From positions 1 through 6,979 of the forward strand of contig MNXL01000199.1 of the NCBI GenBank assembly GCA_001871755.1: DNA of 6,979 nt. The letters are read 5' to 3'. This document shows, piece by piece, positions 1 to 5,757 of the stretch. The translations under genes and the position numbers were made by a program. Source of the DNA: Anaerolineae bacterium CG2_30_64_16 (GTDB taxonomy: Bacteria; Chloroflexota; Anaerolineae; CG2-30-64-16). The notes under the pieces are model-generated. The model saw only the letters and a list, made by a program, of their open reading frames with translations. It did no database searches and was not told the DNA's origin. The number at the start of each line of letters is the position of its first letter. The stretch's first letter is position 1.

Positions 1-151
1 CCAGGCCATTGGCGCCCATGATTTGGCTGCAGGTCGGGCTGACCAGCTTGACCCGGACGCCCAATTTGCGCGGCGCGGTCACGAAGGCGGCGGCGGCCAT
101 CTCATCGAAACCATCGCTCCACAAGACCAACACGATGCGATCGTCTCTCAT
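1..151 (-). CDS. DJ-1/PfpI-like protein, N-terminal part (gene runs off the left edge)
   Basis: Fifty codons are visible, starting at the ATG read from 151 to 149 on the minus strand; an in-frame stop lies at 194-196, so the start cannot be far off. The peptide opens with a hydrophobic beta strand (RIVLVLWSDGFDEM), continues with a helix rich in Ala, then a second strand (GVRVKLVSPT) and a Gly-containing turn (QIMGANGL). This is the strand-DGF.E-helix-strand order of the DJ-1/PfpI superfamily; E17 lines up with the conserved acidic residue that sits near the nucleophilic Cys in that family. The Cys itself would lie beyond the window edge, so catalytic competence cannot be judged. Members include deglycase-like proteins, chaperones, peptidase-like proteins and amidotransferase-like domains, and the exact role is open. 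No strong Shine-Dalgarno is seen (CGAGAAA directly before ATG). It is divergent from the gene at 270 across 118 bp. Confidence 0.55.
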   Translation of the reverse strand, partial: MRDDRIVLVLWSDGFDEMAAAAFVTAPRKLGVRVKLVSPTCSQIMGANGL

Positions 152-269
152 TTTCTCGATTCGTTTCTCTGTTCTGATATCAACGCCCGCAGGTCACGCG
201 TTGCACGGTCAAGATAGCACGAACCACCTATCAGTGAGCTATACCATCTCTATACACAGGGATTAGAAC

Positions 270-1709
270 ATGACCTCACCAGACCTGCCTCCTGGCTTCG
301 AGAGCGCGGTACACGAAGCGCTCCAGCTTTGGCACAAGGATCCTTCGTTCGGCAGCCCACTTGCGCATCTGACACTGGTTCGACGGGGACTGGCGACCGG
401 CGGCGAGAGTATCCGCCGCGCCACCAACCAGGCGCTGTTGGCCGCGTTGGATGCCCTGGCGGGCGAGCGCGAGGCCGATGCCGCGCTGTTGCGTGCGCGG
501 TTTCTCGACGGCAAGGCCGTTTATGCCGTGGCCAATGCGCGCAACGTCGCCGAGGTTACGATCTACAAGATGCAGCGTCGGGCAATCGGCCGGCTGGCTG
601 CGCAGCTTCTTGCGCTGGAACAGGTAGCCGGGGCCGAGCAGCAGGCCATCCTGGCGGCGCGGCTGCCGCGGGCTACCTACAGCCAACTGATCGGCATCGC
701 GTCCCATGAGCGCCGGTTGCGCGACGTGCTGCTCGCGCCCGCGGCGCCGTGGCTGGTGTCGATCGAGGGGCTCGGCGGGAGCGGCAAGACGGCGTTGGCT
801 CACAAGTTAGTGAGTCAACTGGCGCGCGGCGAAGATGTGTTCCTCGATTTCGGCTGGGTGAGCGCGCAGCAGCGGATCCTCCAACTAGACGGCAGCCTGA
901 GATCGATCTCCGACCCTGCCCTGACCAGCGAAGCCCTGGTCGAGGCGCTGCTGACCCAGTTGTCGGGCGGCGGTGCAACGCCAGCGCCCCTGCTCCCCGA
1001 CCGGGCCAGGCAAGCTTTGGCAGCGCGCCTGCACGCTACGCCCCATCTGGTCGTGGTCGACAACCTGGAAACGGTCCAGGATGTGGAGAGCCTGCTGCCG
1101 ACCCTGATGGCGCTGGCCGGCCCAACCAAGTTCCTGTTGACCTCGCGCGAGACGTTCCGCTGGCAGGCGGACATCTACCATTTCCCGGTGCCCGAATTGG
1201 GCGAATCGGATGCGCTGAGCCTCGTCCGCCACGAAGCCCGGATGCGCAACCTGGCGCACGTCGCCGCCGCCTCGGACGCGGACCTGCGCCCGATCTTCGA
1301 GACGGTGGGCGGCAACCCGCTCGCCCTGCGACTCGTGACCGGCCAGCTCTACCTGTTGCCGTTGCCGCACATCATCGACAACCTGCGCGAGGCGCAGGGC
1401 AAGAACGCGGACGAGCTCTACCGCTACATCTACTGGGACGCCTGGAACCGGCTGCCCGAAGATACGCGGGATGTGCTGGCCCTGATGCCCCTGTTCGCAG
1501 CGGAGAGCGGCGCAGACCTGGCCGCCATCGAGCGCGTCAGCGACTTGCAGGGGCCAAGGTTGGTCGAGGCGTTGGAGCAGTTGACGCGGCTCTCGCTGGT
1601 CAACGTCAGCGGCGACCTGCACACCCGGCGCTACAGCATCCATCGGCTGACCGAATCCTTCCTGCTCAACGAGGTGATCAAGTGGCGCGGGGGGGATGCG
1701 CCGTGTTAG
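270..1709 (+). CDS. HTH plus NB-ARC-type (STAND) P-loop ATPase, probable signalling regulator
   Basis: A 479-residue protein. Residues ~70-116 form a helix-turn-helix-like segment (RFLDGKAVYAVANARNV, then TIYKMQRRAIGRLA) resembling sigma-70 region 4-type DNA-binding folds. The ATPase follows: Walker A GLGGSGKT at 167-174, a hydrophobic strand ending in DNLE (LVVVDNLE, 260-267) as Walker B, the TSR sensor motif at 291-293 (FLLTSRE), and GGNPLAL at 347-353, equivalent to the GLPL motif of NB-ARC proteins. The C-terminal part is a winged-helix-like segment ending near IHRLTESFLLNEV. In this family nucleotide exchange normally switches the protein between closed and oligomeric states, and a C-terminal repeat domain senses the trigger. 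Here that sensor is encoded by the next gene, whose frame opens before this stop codon. The start at 270 has a modest AGGGA eight bases upstream. The ligand and output are unknown. It could also be read as the N-terminal half of one frameshifted protein. Confidence 0.85.
   Translation: MTSPDLPPGFESAVHEALQLWHKDPSFGSPLAHLTLVRRGLATGGESIRRATNQALLAALDALAGEREADAALLRARFLDGKAVYAVANARNVAEVTIYKMQRRAIGRLAAQLLALEQVAGAEQQAILAARLPRATYSQLIGIASHERRLRDVLLAPAAPWLVSIEGLGGSGKTALAHKLVSQLARGEDVFLDFGWVSAQQRILQLDGSLRSISDPALTSEALVEALLTQLSGGGATPAPLLPDRARQALAARLHATPHLVVVDNLETVQDVESLLPTLMALAGPTKFLLTSRETFRWQADIYHFPVPELGESDALSLVRHEARMRNLAHVAAASDADLRPIFETVGGNPLALRLVTGQLYLLPLPHIIDNLREAQGKNADELYRYIYWDAWNRLPEDTRDVLALMPLFAAESGADLAAIERVSDLQGPRLVEALEQLTRLSLVNVSGDLHTRRYSIHRLTESFLLNEVIKWRGGDAPC
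1688..1709 (+). other. G7 run and stop/start overlap between the ATPase and TPR genes
   Basis: CGGGGGGG at 1688-1695 is read CGC GGG GGG GAT in the upstream frame, then TAG follows at 1707-1709. Slipping back one base on the G-run gives GGG GGG GGA TGC GCC GTG TTA GCA ATG and runs straight into the TPR frame with no stop. The run could act as a Shine-Dalgarno for GTG 1703, as a slippery homopolymer, or mark a lost or gained G. The sequence alone does not decide among these. Confidence 0.5.
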
Positions 1710-2920
1710 CAATGGCGCAACCGGTCGCGGCGGCCGGCCCACTCGCTCGCTTCCGGCGCAAGATCGCGGACAATGCGCGCGGCTGGCTGACCTTTGTGCA
1801 GGGGCAGCGCGCCGACAACGCGGCCCTGGAGCGAGAGTTCGCCAACCTGGGCAAGGCCGCCGAACAGGCGCTGCTGGAGCCGGAGGCCAGGGAGGCGGGC
1901 GTGGCGCTCGTGGTCGCACTGTGGCCCTTCGTCGAGCTGCGGGGCCGCTGGCCCGAGTGGCGCGGGCTGCTCAACCTGGCGTTGTCCGTGTGCCGCCGCC
2001 TGGACAGGCCGGAGGCCGAGGCGCAGGTGCACGATCAGTTGGGCGAGCTCGCCCGCATCCTGGGCAACTATCAGGACGCGTGGACGCGGCAAGAAGAAGC
2101 CCTGGCCATCTGCCGGCGGCTGGGCGACCGGGCAGGTGAAGGCCGGGTGCTCGGCCACCTCAGCCAACAATACCTGGCCCTGGGCGATCACGAGGCGGCC
2201 GAACGGTGTTGCCAGGAGGCGGCCGCCATCTTCGAAGGGTTGGGCGATCAGGCGGAGCTGGCCACGGTGCACAACAATTGGGGCCTCGTCTGCCGGCAAA
2301 ACCGCCGACTGGATGAGGCGCTGAGCCACCATCAACAGGCCGAGGTCCTCCGGGCAGCGCTGGGCGATCTGCATGGACAGGCCAAAGCGATGAACAACGT
2401 GGGGCAGATCTACCGCCAAATGGGGCGGCTGGCGGAAGCGGCCGCCTGCATCCAGCAGGCCATCGCGATTCATCAGCAGGTCGGGGATGATGTGGTCGCT
2501 GCCCGGACCAGGGTCAGCCTGGCGATTGTCGCTCACGAGCGGGGGCATACGGCTGAGGCGCTTGCGATGCATTTGGAGGTGGAACCGCTCTTCCGGCGTC
2601 TGGGGGTCCGGTCTGAATTGGGCAACGTGCTCAACAACCAGGGGGTGTTCCTGGCCGCGCTGAACCGCCCAGAACAGGCTCAGACAGCCTACGAAGAGGC
2701 GGTCCGCCTGCACCTGGCCAACGGCGATCGCATCCACGCGGCCGATTCGCTCAACAACTGCGCCGAGCTCCTGCTGGATCACGGCATGGTGGCCGTGGCG
2801 CGGGAGCGGCTGGAGCAGGCGCACGCGCTGCTCCAGGCCCTGGCCGGTCCGCCCGGGTGGCTCCTGAAAGACCATGCAACTCTGGCGGAGCGAGCCACGA
2901 ACGCGGTTGGGCCGGGGTGA
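1703..2920 (+). CDS. TPR repeat protein, sensor half of the preceding NB-ARC protein
   Basis: Starting at GTG 1703, this encodes 405 residues; the alternative ATG at 1712 gives 402. GTG is preferred because the G-run at 1689-1695 sits seven bases before it and it overlaps the upstream stop (TAG 1707-1709), which suggests coupled translation. Residues ~14-100 are helical (FRRKIADNARGWLTF, then ALEREFANL), as in the linker between NB-ARC and TPR regions. From ~105 to ~390 there are about seven tetratricopeptide repeats with an exact 40-residue period: the LGD/VGD/NGD turn recurs near residues 141, 181, 221, 261, 301 and 341, each before a helix of the A..HNN.G..Y...G...EA type. Such superhelices bind peptides or proteins, so this is probably the sensing module. 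There is no signal peptide or membrane segment. Its frame is -1 relative to the upstream gene, and homologous architectures are usually one chain. The same frame is open back to 749, but that part is antiparallel to the sense of the NB-ARC gene and is not coding. Confidence 0.8.
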   Translation: MLAMAQPVAAAGPLARFRRKIADNARGWLTFVQGQRADNAALEREFANLGKAAEQALLEPEAREAGVALVVALWPFVELRGRWPEWRGLLNLALSVCRRLDRPEAEAQVHDQLGELARILGNYQDAWTRQEEALAICRRLGDRAGEGRVLGHLSQQYLALGDHEAAERCCQEAAAIFEGLGDQAELATVHNNWGLVCRQNRRLDEALSHHQQAEVLRAALGDLHGQAKAMNNVGQIYRQMGRLAEAAACIQQAIAIHQQVGDDVVAARTRVSLAIVAHERGHTAEALAMHLEVEPLFRRLGVRSELGNVLNNQGVFLAALNRPEQAQTAYEEAVRLHLANGDRIHAADSLNNCAELLLDHGMVAVARERLEQAHALLQALAGPPGWLLKDHATLAERATNAVGPG

Positions 2921-2928
2921 CCGGTCTT

Positions 2929-3079
2929 ACTGAGAGCCTATCCGAACAACTCGCTCGGGCTGACTTCGTCCTGAGGCACGTCCTGAGCCAGTCGAAGGGC
3001 TCAGCCAGAAGGGTCTCCTGACCGTGCCCGGCTCGATCAGAGACCGGATTCAGCTCCTTGTCGGATAGATATTCTGAGT
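2929..3079. repeat. MITE-like block with imperfect inverted ends
   Basis: The left end ACTGAGAGCCTATCCGAACAA (from 2929) is mirrored by the right end, whose reverse complement starts ACTCAGAATATCTATCCGACAA (from 3079). The core CTATCCGA is exact (2938-2945 versus 3061-3068), and the outer ACTGAGA matches ACTCAGA in six of seven bases. The block is ~151 bp, has no reading frame of note, and fills most of the gap between two convergent genes. The GAGCCTATCCGA-type end resembles termini of some IS5-like elements, but this is recollection, not a match that could be tested here. No clear target-site duplication is seen at the flanks, so the element is either old or its ends are misplaced. Confidence 0.35.
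2958..3006. repeat. Dispersed-type palindromic motif that folds into a long hairpin
   Basis: GGCTGA (2958-2963) plus CTTCG (2964-2968) pair with CGAAG (2993-2997) and TCAGCC (3001-3006), leaving GGC (2998-3000) bulged. An alternative hairpin is CTGAGCC (2983-2989) with GGCTCAG (2998-3004), seven perfect pairs around an 8-base loop. The loop side carries a direct repeat TCCTGAGGCACG / TCCTGAGCCAGT. On the minus strand it reads CCTTCGACTGGCTCAGGACG, a form of a dispersed intergenic motif often seen in bacterial genomes. It lies between convergent genes and could stop transcription from both sides, but there is no T-tract, so it is not called a terminator. Confidence 0.5.
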
Positions 3080-3106
3080 CACCCCGACCCAGGCCAGGTG
3101 ATCAGG

Positions 3107-3292
3107 CTAACCGCACGTGGTGCCACCCTGGCAGTTGGCGTTGGCCGGCGTGGGGGTCGGGTCGTCGGCGTACACCACGCCGGCGGAGCCGACGGTCAGA
3201 CCGCCATCGGACGAGATGGACGGCAGGGCCGGCAACGCCACAGTCAGGAGCAACGCCACCACCGCCACTACGATGAGCAGGCGCTCTTTCAT
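3107..3292 (-). CDS. Small exported peptide with two C-terminal cysteines
   Basis: A 61-residue protein. The start ATG (3292-3290) is preceded by AAAGGAGG with nine bases between, the best ribosome binding site on this strand, which strongly favours a real gene. The N-terminus is a classic Sec signal: MKERLL, then a hydrophobic stretch (IVVAVVALLLTVALPALP). Cleavage could follow the Ala/Pro-rich end near residue 25 or the later VVYA-DD site near residue 42. The rest is short and polar, with a DDPTPTP spacer and the end NCQGGTTCG, whose two Cys could form a disulphide loop. No membrane anchor, lipobox or recognisable domain is present. The family is not recognised. The gene is convergent with the TPR gene and divergent from the trp promoter, so it appears monocistronic. 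A surface peptide, signal or small extracellular structural protein are all possible. Confidence 0.65.
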   Translation of the reverse strand: MKERLLIVVAVVALLLTVALPALPSISSDGGLTVGSAGVVYADDPTPTPANANCQGGTTCG

Positions 3293-3344
3293 GACTCAGT
3301 TCCTCCTTTCTTTGCAGATTGGAGGACCGAGCATCGGGGCCCCA

Positions 3345-3422
3345 CGAGTCCGCCCGGTTACCGGACTCGCCTGATCAGAACGCCCAGCCCGCAGAGCCTG
3401 GGCCGTCTACCGGCCGGGTAGA
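3345..3422 (-). promoter_or_regulatory. Cluster of three hairpins upstream of the small exported peptide gene
   Basis: Three inverted repeats lie one after another: CGAGTCCG/CGGACTCG (3345-3352 with 3362-3369), GCCCAG/CTGGGC (3382-3387 with 3398-3403) and TCTACC/GGTAGA (3406-3411 with 3417-3422). A GGGGCCCC palindrome (3336-3343) sits between them and the ribosome binding site. Read on the minus strand they would form a structured 5' leader. No known riboswitch signature was recognised. The cluster overlaps a possible 39-codon frame, so only one reading may be right. Confidence 0.3.
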
Positions 3423-3494
3423 TAGCCATGCAATGTTAGGATCATCGGCGAGGCCGAAATCTTTCAGTTTCTGCTCCTGTTCAGCATCTACCAT
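3375..3494 (-). CDS. Possible 39-codon gene or gene remnant
   Basis: ATG at 3494-3492 opens 39 codons ending in TGA at 3377-3375. Although short, the composition is protein-like: a charged helix (EQEQKLKDFGL), then DDPNIAWLSTRP and a Gly/Pro-rich end. The part around IAWLST resembles the first strand of pyridoxamine-phosphate-oxidase-like (PPOX) proteins, where a WL.T.rpDG.P pattern is common. If so, this would be a decayed 5' fragment, since the downstream strands are absent. There is no convincing Shine-Dalgarno. A chance frame is quite possible at this length. It would lie upstream of, and in the same direction as, the exported peptide gene. Confidence 0.25.
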   Translation of the reverse strand: MVDAEQEQKLKDFGLADDPNIAWLSTRPVDGPGSAGWAF

Positions 3495-3581
3495 CCCAAA
3501 TTCAACCCGCTTTCAGACCCGCGATCTGTGCATCGTTGTGATGCTAAAGATACCGGAATTCCTGAGGTATATGGACTGCAT
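3423..3581. other. Rest of the gap between the peptide gene and the trp promoter
   Basis: Apart from the start of the uncertain 39-codon frame (to 3494), nothing was recognised in this stretch. It is less GC-rich than the flanking genes and should contain the minus-strand promoter of the exported peptide gene, but no convincing -35/-10 pair could be picked out there. Confidence 0.4.
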
Positions 3582-3610
3582 TTGACAGACGCGCCGATCT
3601 CTGGTATAAG
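3582..3610 (+). promoter_or_regulatory. Sigma70-type promoter of the trp operon
   Basis: TTGACA (3582-3587) is a perfect -35 box. TATAAG (3605-3610) matches the -10 consensus in five of six bases, and the spacer is exactly 17 bp. Transcription would start near 3617, about 20 bases before the first paired bases of the T-box Stem I. That position supports the call independently of the base match. Confidence 0.8.
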
Positions 3611-3638
3611 AGACCCAATCGAATATCCGACCACGAAA

Positions 3639-3738
3639 AGCTATGAAGAGGACGAGTAAGCGCCAGGAGAATGGCCCAGAGAGCGGGGGAAAGGTGAAAG
3701 CCCCGCCCAGACGCCGGCGATGAATGGACCTCGGAGCT
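3639..3738 (+). promoter_or_regulatory. T-box Stem I with UGG specifier loop
   Basis: Pairings found by hand: AGCT 3639-3642 with AGCT 3735-3738; GAGG 3648-3651 with CCTC 3729-3732; CGCC 3661-3664 with GGCG 3716-3719; GGC 3673-3675 with GCC 3713-3715; GCGGGG 3683-3688 with CCCCGC 3701-3706. Between the second and third helices lies an internal loop: ACGAGTAAG on the 5' side (AGTA of the loop-E type) and ATGAATGGA on the 3' side. TGG at 3725-3727, followed by the conserved purine, is the specifier. The apical part carries AGAGA (3678-3682) and GGTGAAAG (3693-3700), as in other T-box leaders. The unpaired ATGAA/GG between the lower helices is where a kink-turn normally sits. Confidence 0.85.
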
Positions 3739-3876
3739 GCAGGGCGAACGGGGCAGAGCATGAATCTGCTCGACAAGTAGCCTGTGCCGGAGTTGCCACC
3801 GTTATCAGGGTCAAGGGTATAAGCGACGTCCATCGTCGGCGTTGCCGTACTCGAATTGAGTGAGGCTGGCTCGTGT

Positions 3877-3909
3877 CACCCGTCGTCATCACGACGGGTG
3901 TTTTGTTTT
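3877..3909 (+). promoter_or_regulatory. T-box Stem III, with terminator-like shape
   Basis: CACCCGTCGT (3877-3886), loop CATC, ACGACGGGTG (3891-3900): ten perfect pairs with a four-base loop, followed directly by TTTTGTTTT (3901-3909). Its position just before the T-box sequence marks it as Stem III. Its form alone would score as an intrinsic terminator, so it may also stop or pause the polymerase. Confidence 0.7.
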
Positions 3910-3940
3910 CCGGGCCCAACCGGAGAACGCCGGCCTAACC

Positions 3941-3962
3941 AGGGTGGCACCGCGGGAGCCCT
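3941..3962 (+). promoter_or_regulatory. T-box antiterminator with UGGC acceptor-binding bulge
   Basis: AGGGTGGCACCGCGG is the conserved T-box sequence. AGGG (3941-3944) can pair with CCCT (3959-3962), leaving TGGCACC as the seven-base bulge that binds the tRNA 3' end. CCCT is also the first part of the terminator's 5' arm, so the two structures exclude each other. Confidence 0.88.
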
Positions 3963-3996
3963 CTCCCGTCCCTGTGGACGGAGAGGGTTTTTGTTT
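3959..3996 (+). terminator. Regulated intrinsic terminator before trpE
   Basis: CCCTCTCCCGTCC (3959-3971) pairs with GGACGGAGAGGG (3976-3987): twelve pairs with one bulged C and a CTGT loop, followed by TTTTTGTTT (3988-3996). It is the off-state of the T-box leader. Confidence 0.92.
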
Positions 3997-4047
3997 GCCG
4001 GCCACCGGCCATCGAAGCCGATGGCGGCCATACCCGTGGAGGTTGCC

Positions 4048-5757
4048 ATGCTGAACTCAGCGTTTGTCGCGAACGGGACCGCCCCCGATCACCGCCTGGC
4101 GCGCCAAAGTGGCGGGAACGGCGCCAGCGCGAACAGGACTGGGCGGATCGTCGAGCGCCTCGCGGCGCAAGCCGCGGCCTCGAAGACCGGGCGGCCTAAC
4201 CTGATCCCTGTCGTGCGCGAACTGCCCGCCGATCTCGAGACGCCCGTCTCGGTCTACCTCAAACTGGCCGGGCAGAGACCCTGCTTCCTGTTGGAAAGCA
4301 TCACCGGCGGCGAGCAGATCGCCCGCTATTCCTTCATCGGCGTCAACCCGAGCCAGGCGTTCGTGCTGCGCGGGCGTACGCTCGAACGGCACACGGCGTC
4401 CGGGTTGATGGTCGAACGTCTGCCCGCCGATCGCGACCCGTTGGACGCGCTGCGCGCGGAACTGGCACGCTACACCCCGGCGCCAACACCCGGCCTGCCG
4501 CGTTTTGCGGGCGGGTTGGTCGGCTACCTGGGCTACGAGATGACCCGCTTCTTCGAGCCAAGCCTGTCGTTGACGCCGCACGCCGATCTACCCGACGCGG
4601 TCTTCCTGCTCGCCGACACCGTGATCGCCTTCGACCATGCTTTTGGCCGTCTCTTGCTGATTGCCAACGCGCGGCTGAACCAGGACACGGCTGGAGCCGA
4701 GGTCTCGGCCGGAGCCGAGAGAGCCGCTCGCGCCGATGCCCAGGCCCGCCTGGACGCCCTCGAACGCCGGCTGGCCGACCCGTTGCCGCCGCGACCGACC
4801 ATCGATATCAAAACCGCCGCGCGTCCATCCCAGCCAGAACAGGCAGAACTCGCGTCCAATATGACCCCGGCACAGTTCGCTGAAGCTGTGCGGCGGGCCA
4901 AGGAGCACATCGCCGCGGGGGATATCTTCCAGGTCGTCCTCTCGCAGCGCTTCAGTCGCGAGACCTCGGCCGATCCATTCGACATCTACCGTGCGCTCCG
5001 CCGGCTCAACCCATCGCCGTACATGTTCTTCTTCGACTTCGCCGACCTGGCCGGCGGACCGCCCCTCCGCCTGATCGGCGCGTCGCCGGAGATGCACGTG
5101 CGGCTGGAGGATGGCCGTCAGGCTGCCCTCCGGCCCATCGCCGGCACCCGCCCGCGCAGCGCAAACCCAGAGACTGACCTGGCCCTGGAGCACGAACTGC
5201 TCGCCGACCCCAAAGAGCGTGCCGAACACGTCATGCTGGTGGACCTGGCGCGCAACGACCTGGGCCGGGTCTGCGAATATGGCACCGTGCGCACGCCGGA
5301 GCTGATGACGGTCGAGCGCTACTCGCACGTGATGCACATCGTGTCGCACGTCGAGGGGCGGCTGCGCCACGACCTGGACGGCTTCGACCTGGTGCGCGCT
5401 ACTTTCCCGGCCGGCACCGTCAGCGGTGCGCCGAAGATCCGGGCGATGCAGATCATCGACGAGCTGGAAGGCGCCCCGCGCGGCCCCTACGCGGGCGCGG
5501 TGGGTTACTTCTCCTACGACGGCTCCCTGGACACCTGCATCGCCATCCGCACCCTGGTCATGCGCGGCCAAACCGTGAACGTGCAAGCCGGCGCGGGCAT
5601 CGTCGCCGACTCGGACCCCGCGCGCGAGTATCAGGAGACGGTCAACAAAGCGAAAGCGCTGGCAACGGCCGTGGTAATGGCCGAGGGGGACGGAGCGAGG
5701 GAGCAAGCGAGCAAGGGGGCAGAGGAGAGGGTGAGAGGTGAGAGGATGAGAGGGTGA
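4048..5757 (+). CDS. trpE: Anthranilate synthase component I
   Basis: Converts chorismate to anthranilate using ammonia handed over by TrpG, the first step of tryptophan synthesis in the cytoplasm. The chain is 569 residues, somewhat long for the ~500-residue family. LLES at 81-84 is the Trp feedback-binding motif, so feedback inhibition is expected. The chorismate-binding domain shows GDIFQVVLSQR (291-301), NPSPYM (321-326), IGASPE (343-348), RPIAGTR (362-368), ATFPAGTVSGAPK (451-463), AGAGIVADSDP (514-524) and EYQETVNKAKAL (527-538). ATG 4048 is chosen because GGAGG lies five bases upstream; ATG 4021 has no ribosome site, and anything earlier overlaps the terminator. Residues 1-~50 before NLIPVVREL are a polar extension of unclear value. 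The last ~24 residues (from EGDGAREQ) lie past the conserved fold and are encoded partly by a tandem repeat that also supplies the stop codon. A PabB role is less likely given the Trp T-box and neighbouring trpD. Confidence 0.96.
   Translation: MLNSAFVANGTAPDHRLARQSGGNGASANRTGRIVERLAAQAAASKTGRPNLIPVVRELPADLETPVSVYLKLAGQRPCFLLESITGGEQIARYSFIGVNPSQAFVLRGRTLERHTASGLMVERLPADRDPLDALRAELARYTPAPTPGLPRFAGGLVGYLGYEMTRFFEPSLSLTPHADLPDAVFLLADTVIAFDHAFGRLLLIANARLNQDTAGAEVSAGAERAARADAQARLDALERRLADPLPPRPTIDIKTAARPSQPEQAELASNMTPAQFAEAVRRAKEHIAAGDIFQVVLSQRFSRETSADPFDIYRALRRLNPSPYMFFFDFADLAGGPPLRLIGASPEMHVRLEDGRQAALRPIAGTRPRSANPETDLALEHELLADPKERAEHVMLVDLARNDLGRVCEYGTVRTPELMTVERYSHVMHIVSHVEGRLRHDLDGFDLVRATFPAGTVSGAPKIRAMQIIDELEGAPRGPYAGAVGYFSYDGSLDTCIAIRTLVMRGQTVNVQAGAGIVADSDPAREYQETVNKAKALATAVVMAEGDGAREQASKGAEERVRGERMRG

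Larger units (their letters stand above)
3617..3996 (+). promoter_or_regulatory. Tryptophan T-box riboswitch (tRNA-sensing leader of trpE)
   Basis: The leader has the T-box parts in order: Stem I (3639-3738) with specifier UGG, a Stem II-region hairpin (GCAGA 3753-3757 with TCTGC 3765-3769), a Stem III hairpin (3877-3900), the T-box sequence AGGGTGGCACCGCGG (3941-3955) and a terminator (3959-3996). In this family uncharged tRNA pairs by its anticodon with the specifier and by its 3' NCCA end with the UGGN bulge. This stabilises the antiterminator and lets transcription enter the operon; charged tRNA leaves the terminator to form. Here the specifier is Trp, the downstream genes make Trp, and the bulge UGGC pairs with GCCA, that is discriminator G73 as in bacterial tRNA-Trp. 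These three facts agree. The leader is long, ~430 nt to the trpE start. Confidence 0.92.

Noticed and set aside
201..256. Sigma70 promoter for the ATPase gene (TTGCAC at 201, TATACC at 240 or TATACA at 251)
   Set aside because: No -35/-10 pair has a proper spacing. GATAG/CTATC (213-217 with 228-232) might be an operator, but five bases per arm is too little to support.
749..1702. Upstream part of the TPR reading frame inside the ATPase gene
   Set aside because: Translation is Arg/Pro/Gly-rich without motifs, while the other frame carries Walker A, Walker B and GGNPLAL. Only the part from about 1703 is coding.
1706..2875. 389-codon minus-strand frame opposite the TPR gene
   Set aside because: Shadow of the TPR gene; the plus strand has the strict 40-residue repeat period, the minus frame has no recognisable motif.
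3513..3919. Two minus-strand frames of 92-106 codons over the trp leader
   Set aside because: They lie opposite the T-box and promoter, have no ribosome site worth naming and no protein-like pattern.
3856..4047. N-terminal extension of TrpE back to ATG 3856 or 4021
   Set aside because: It would be read through Stem III, the T-box and the terminator. ATG 4021 lacks a ribosome site, while ATG 4048 has GGAGG at a good distance.
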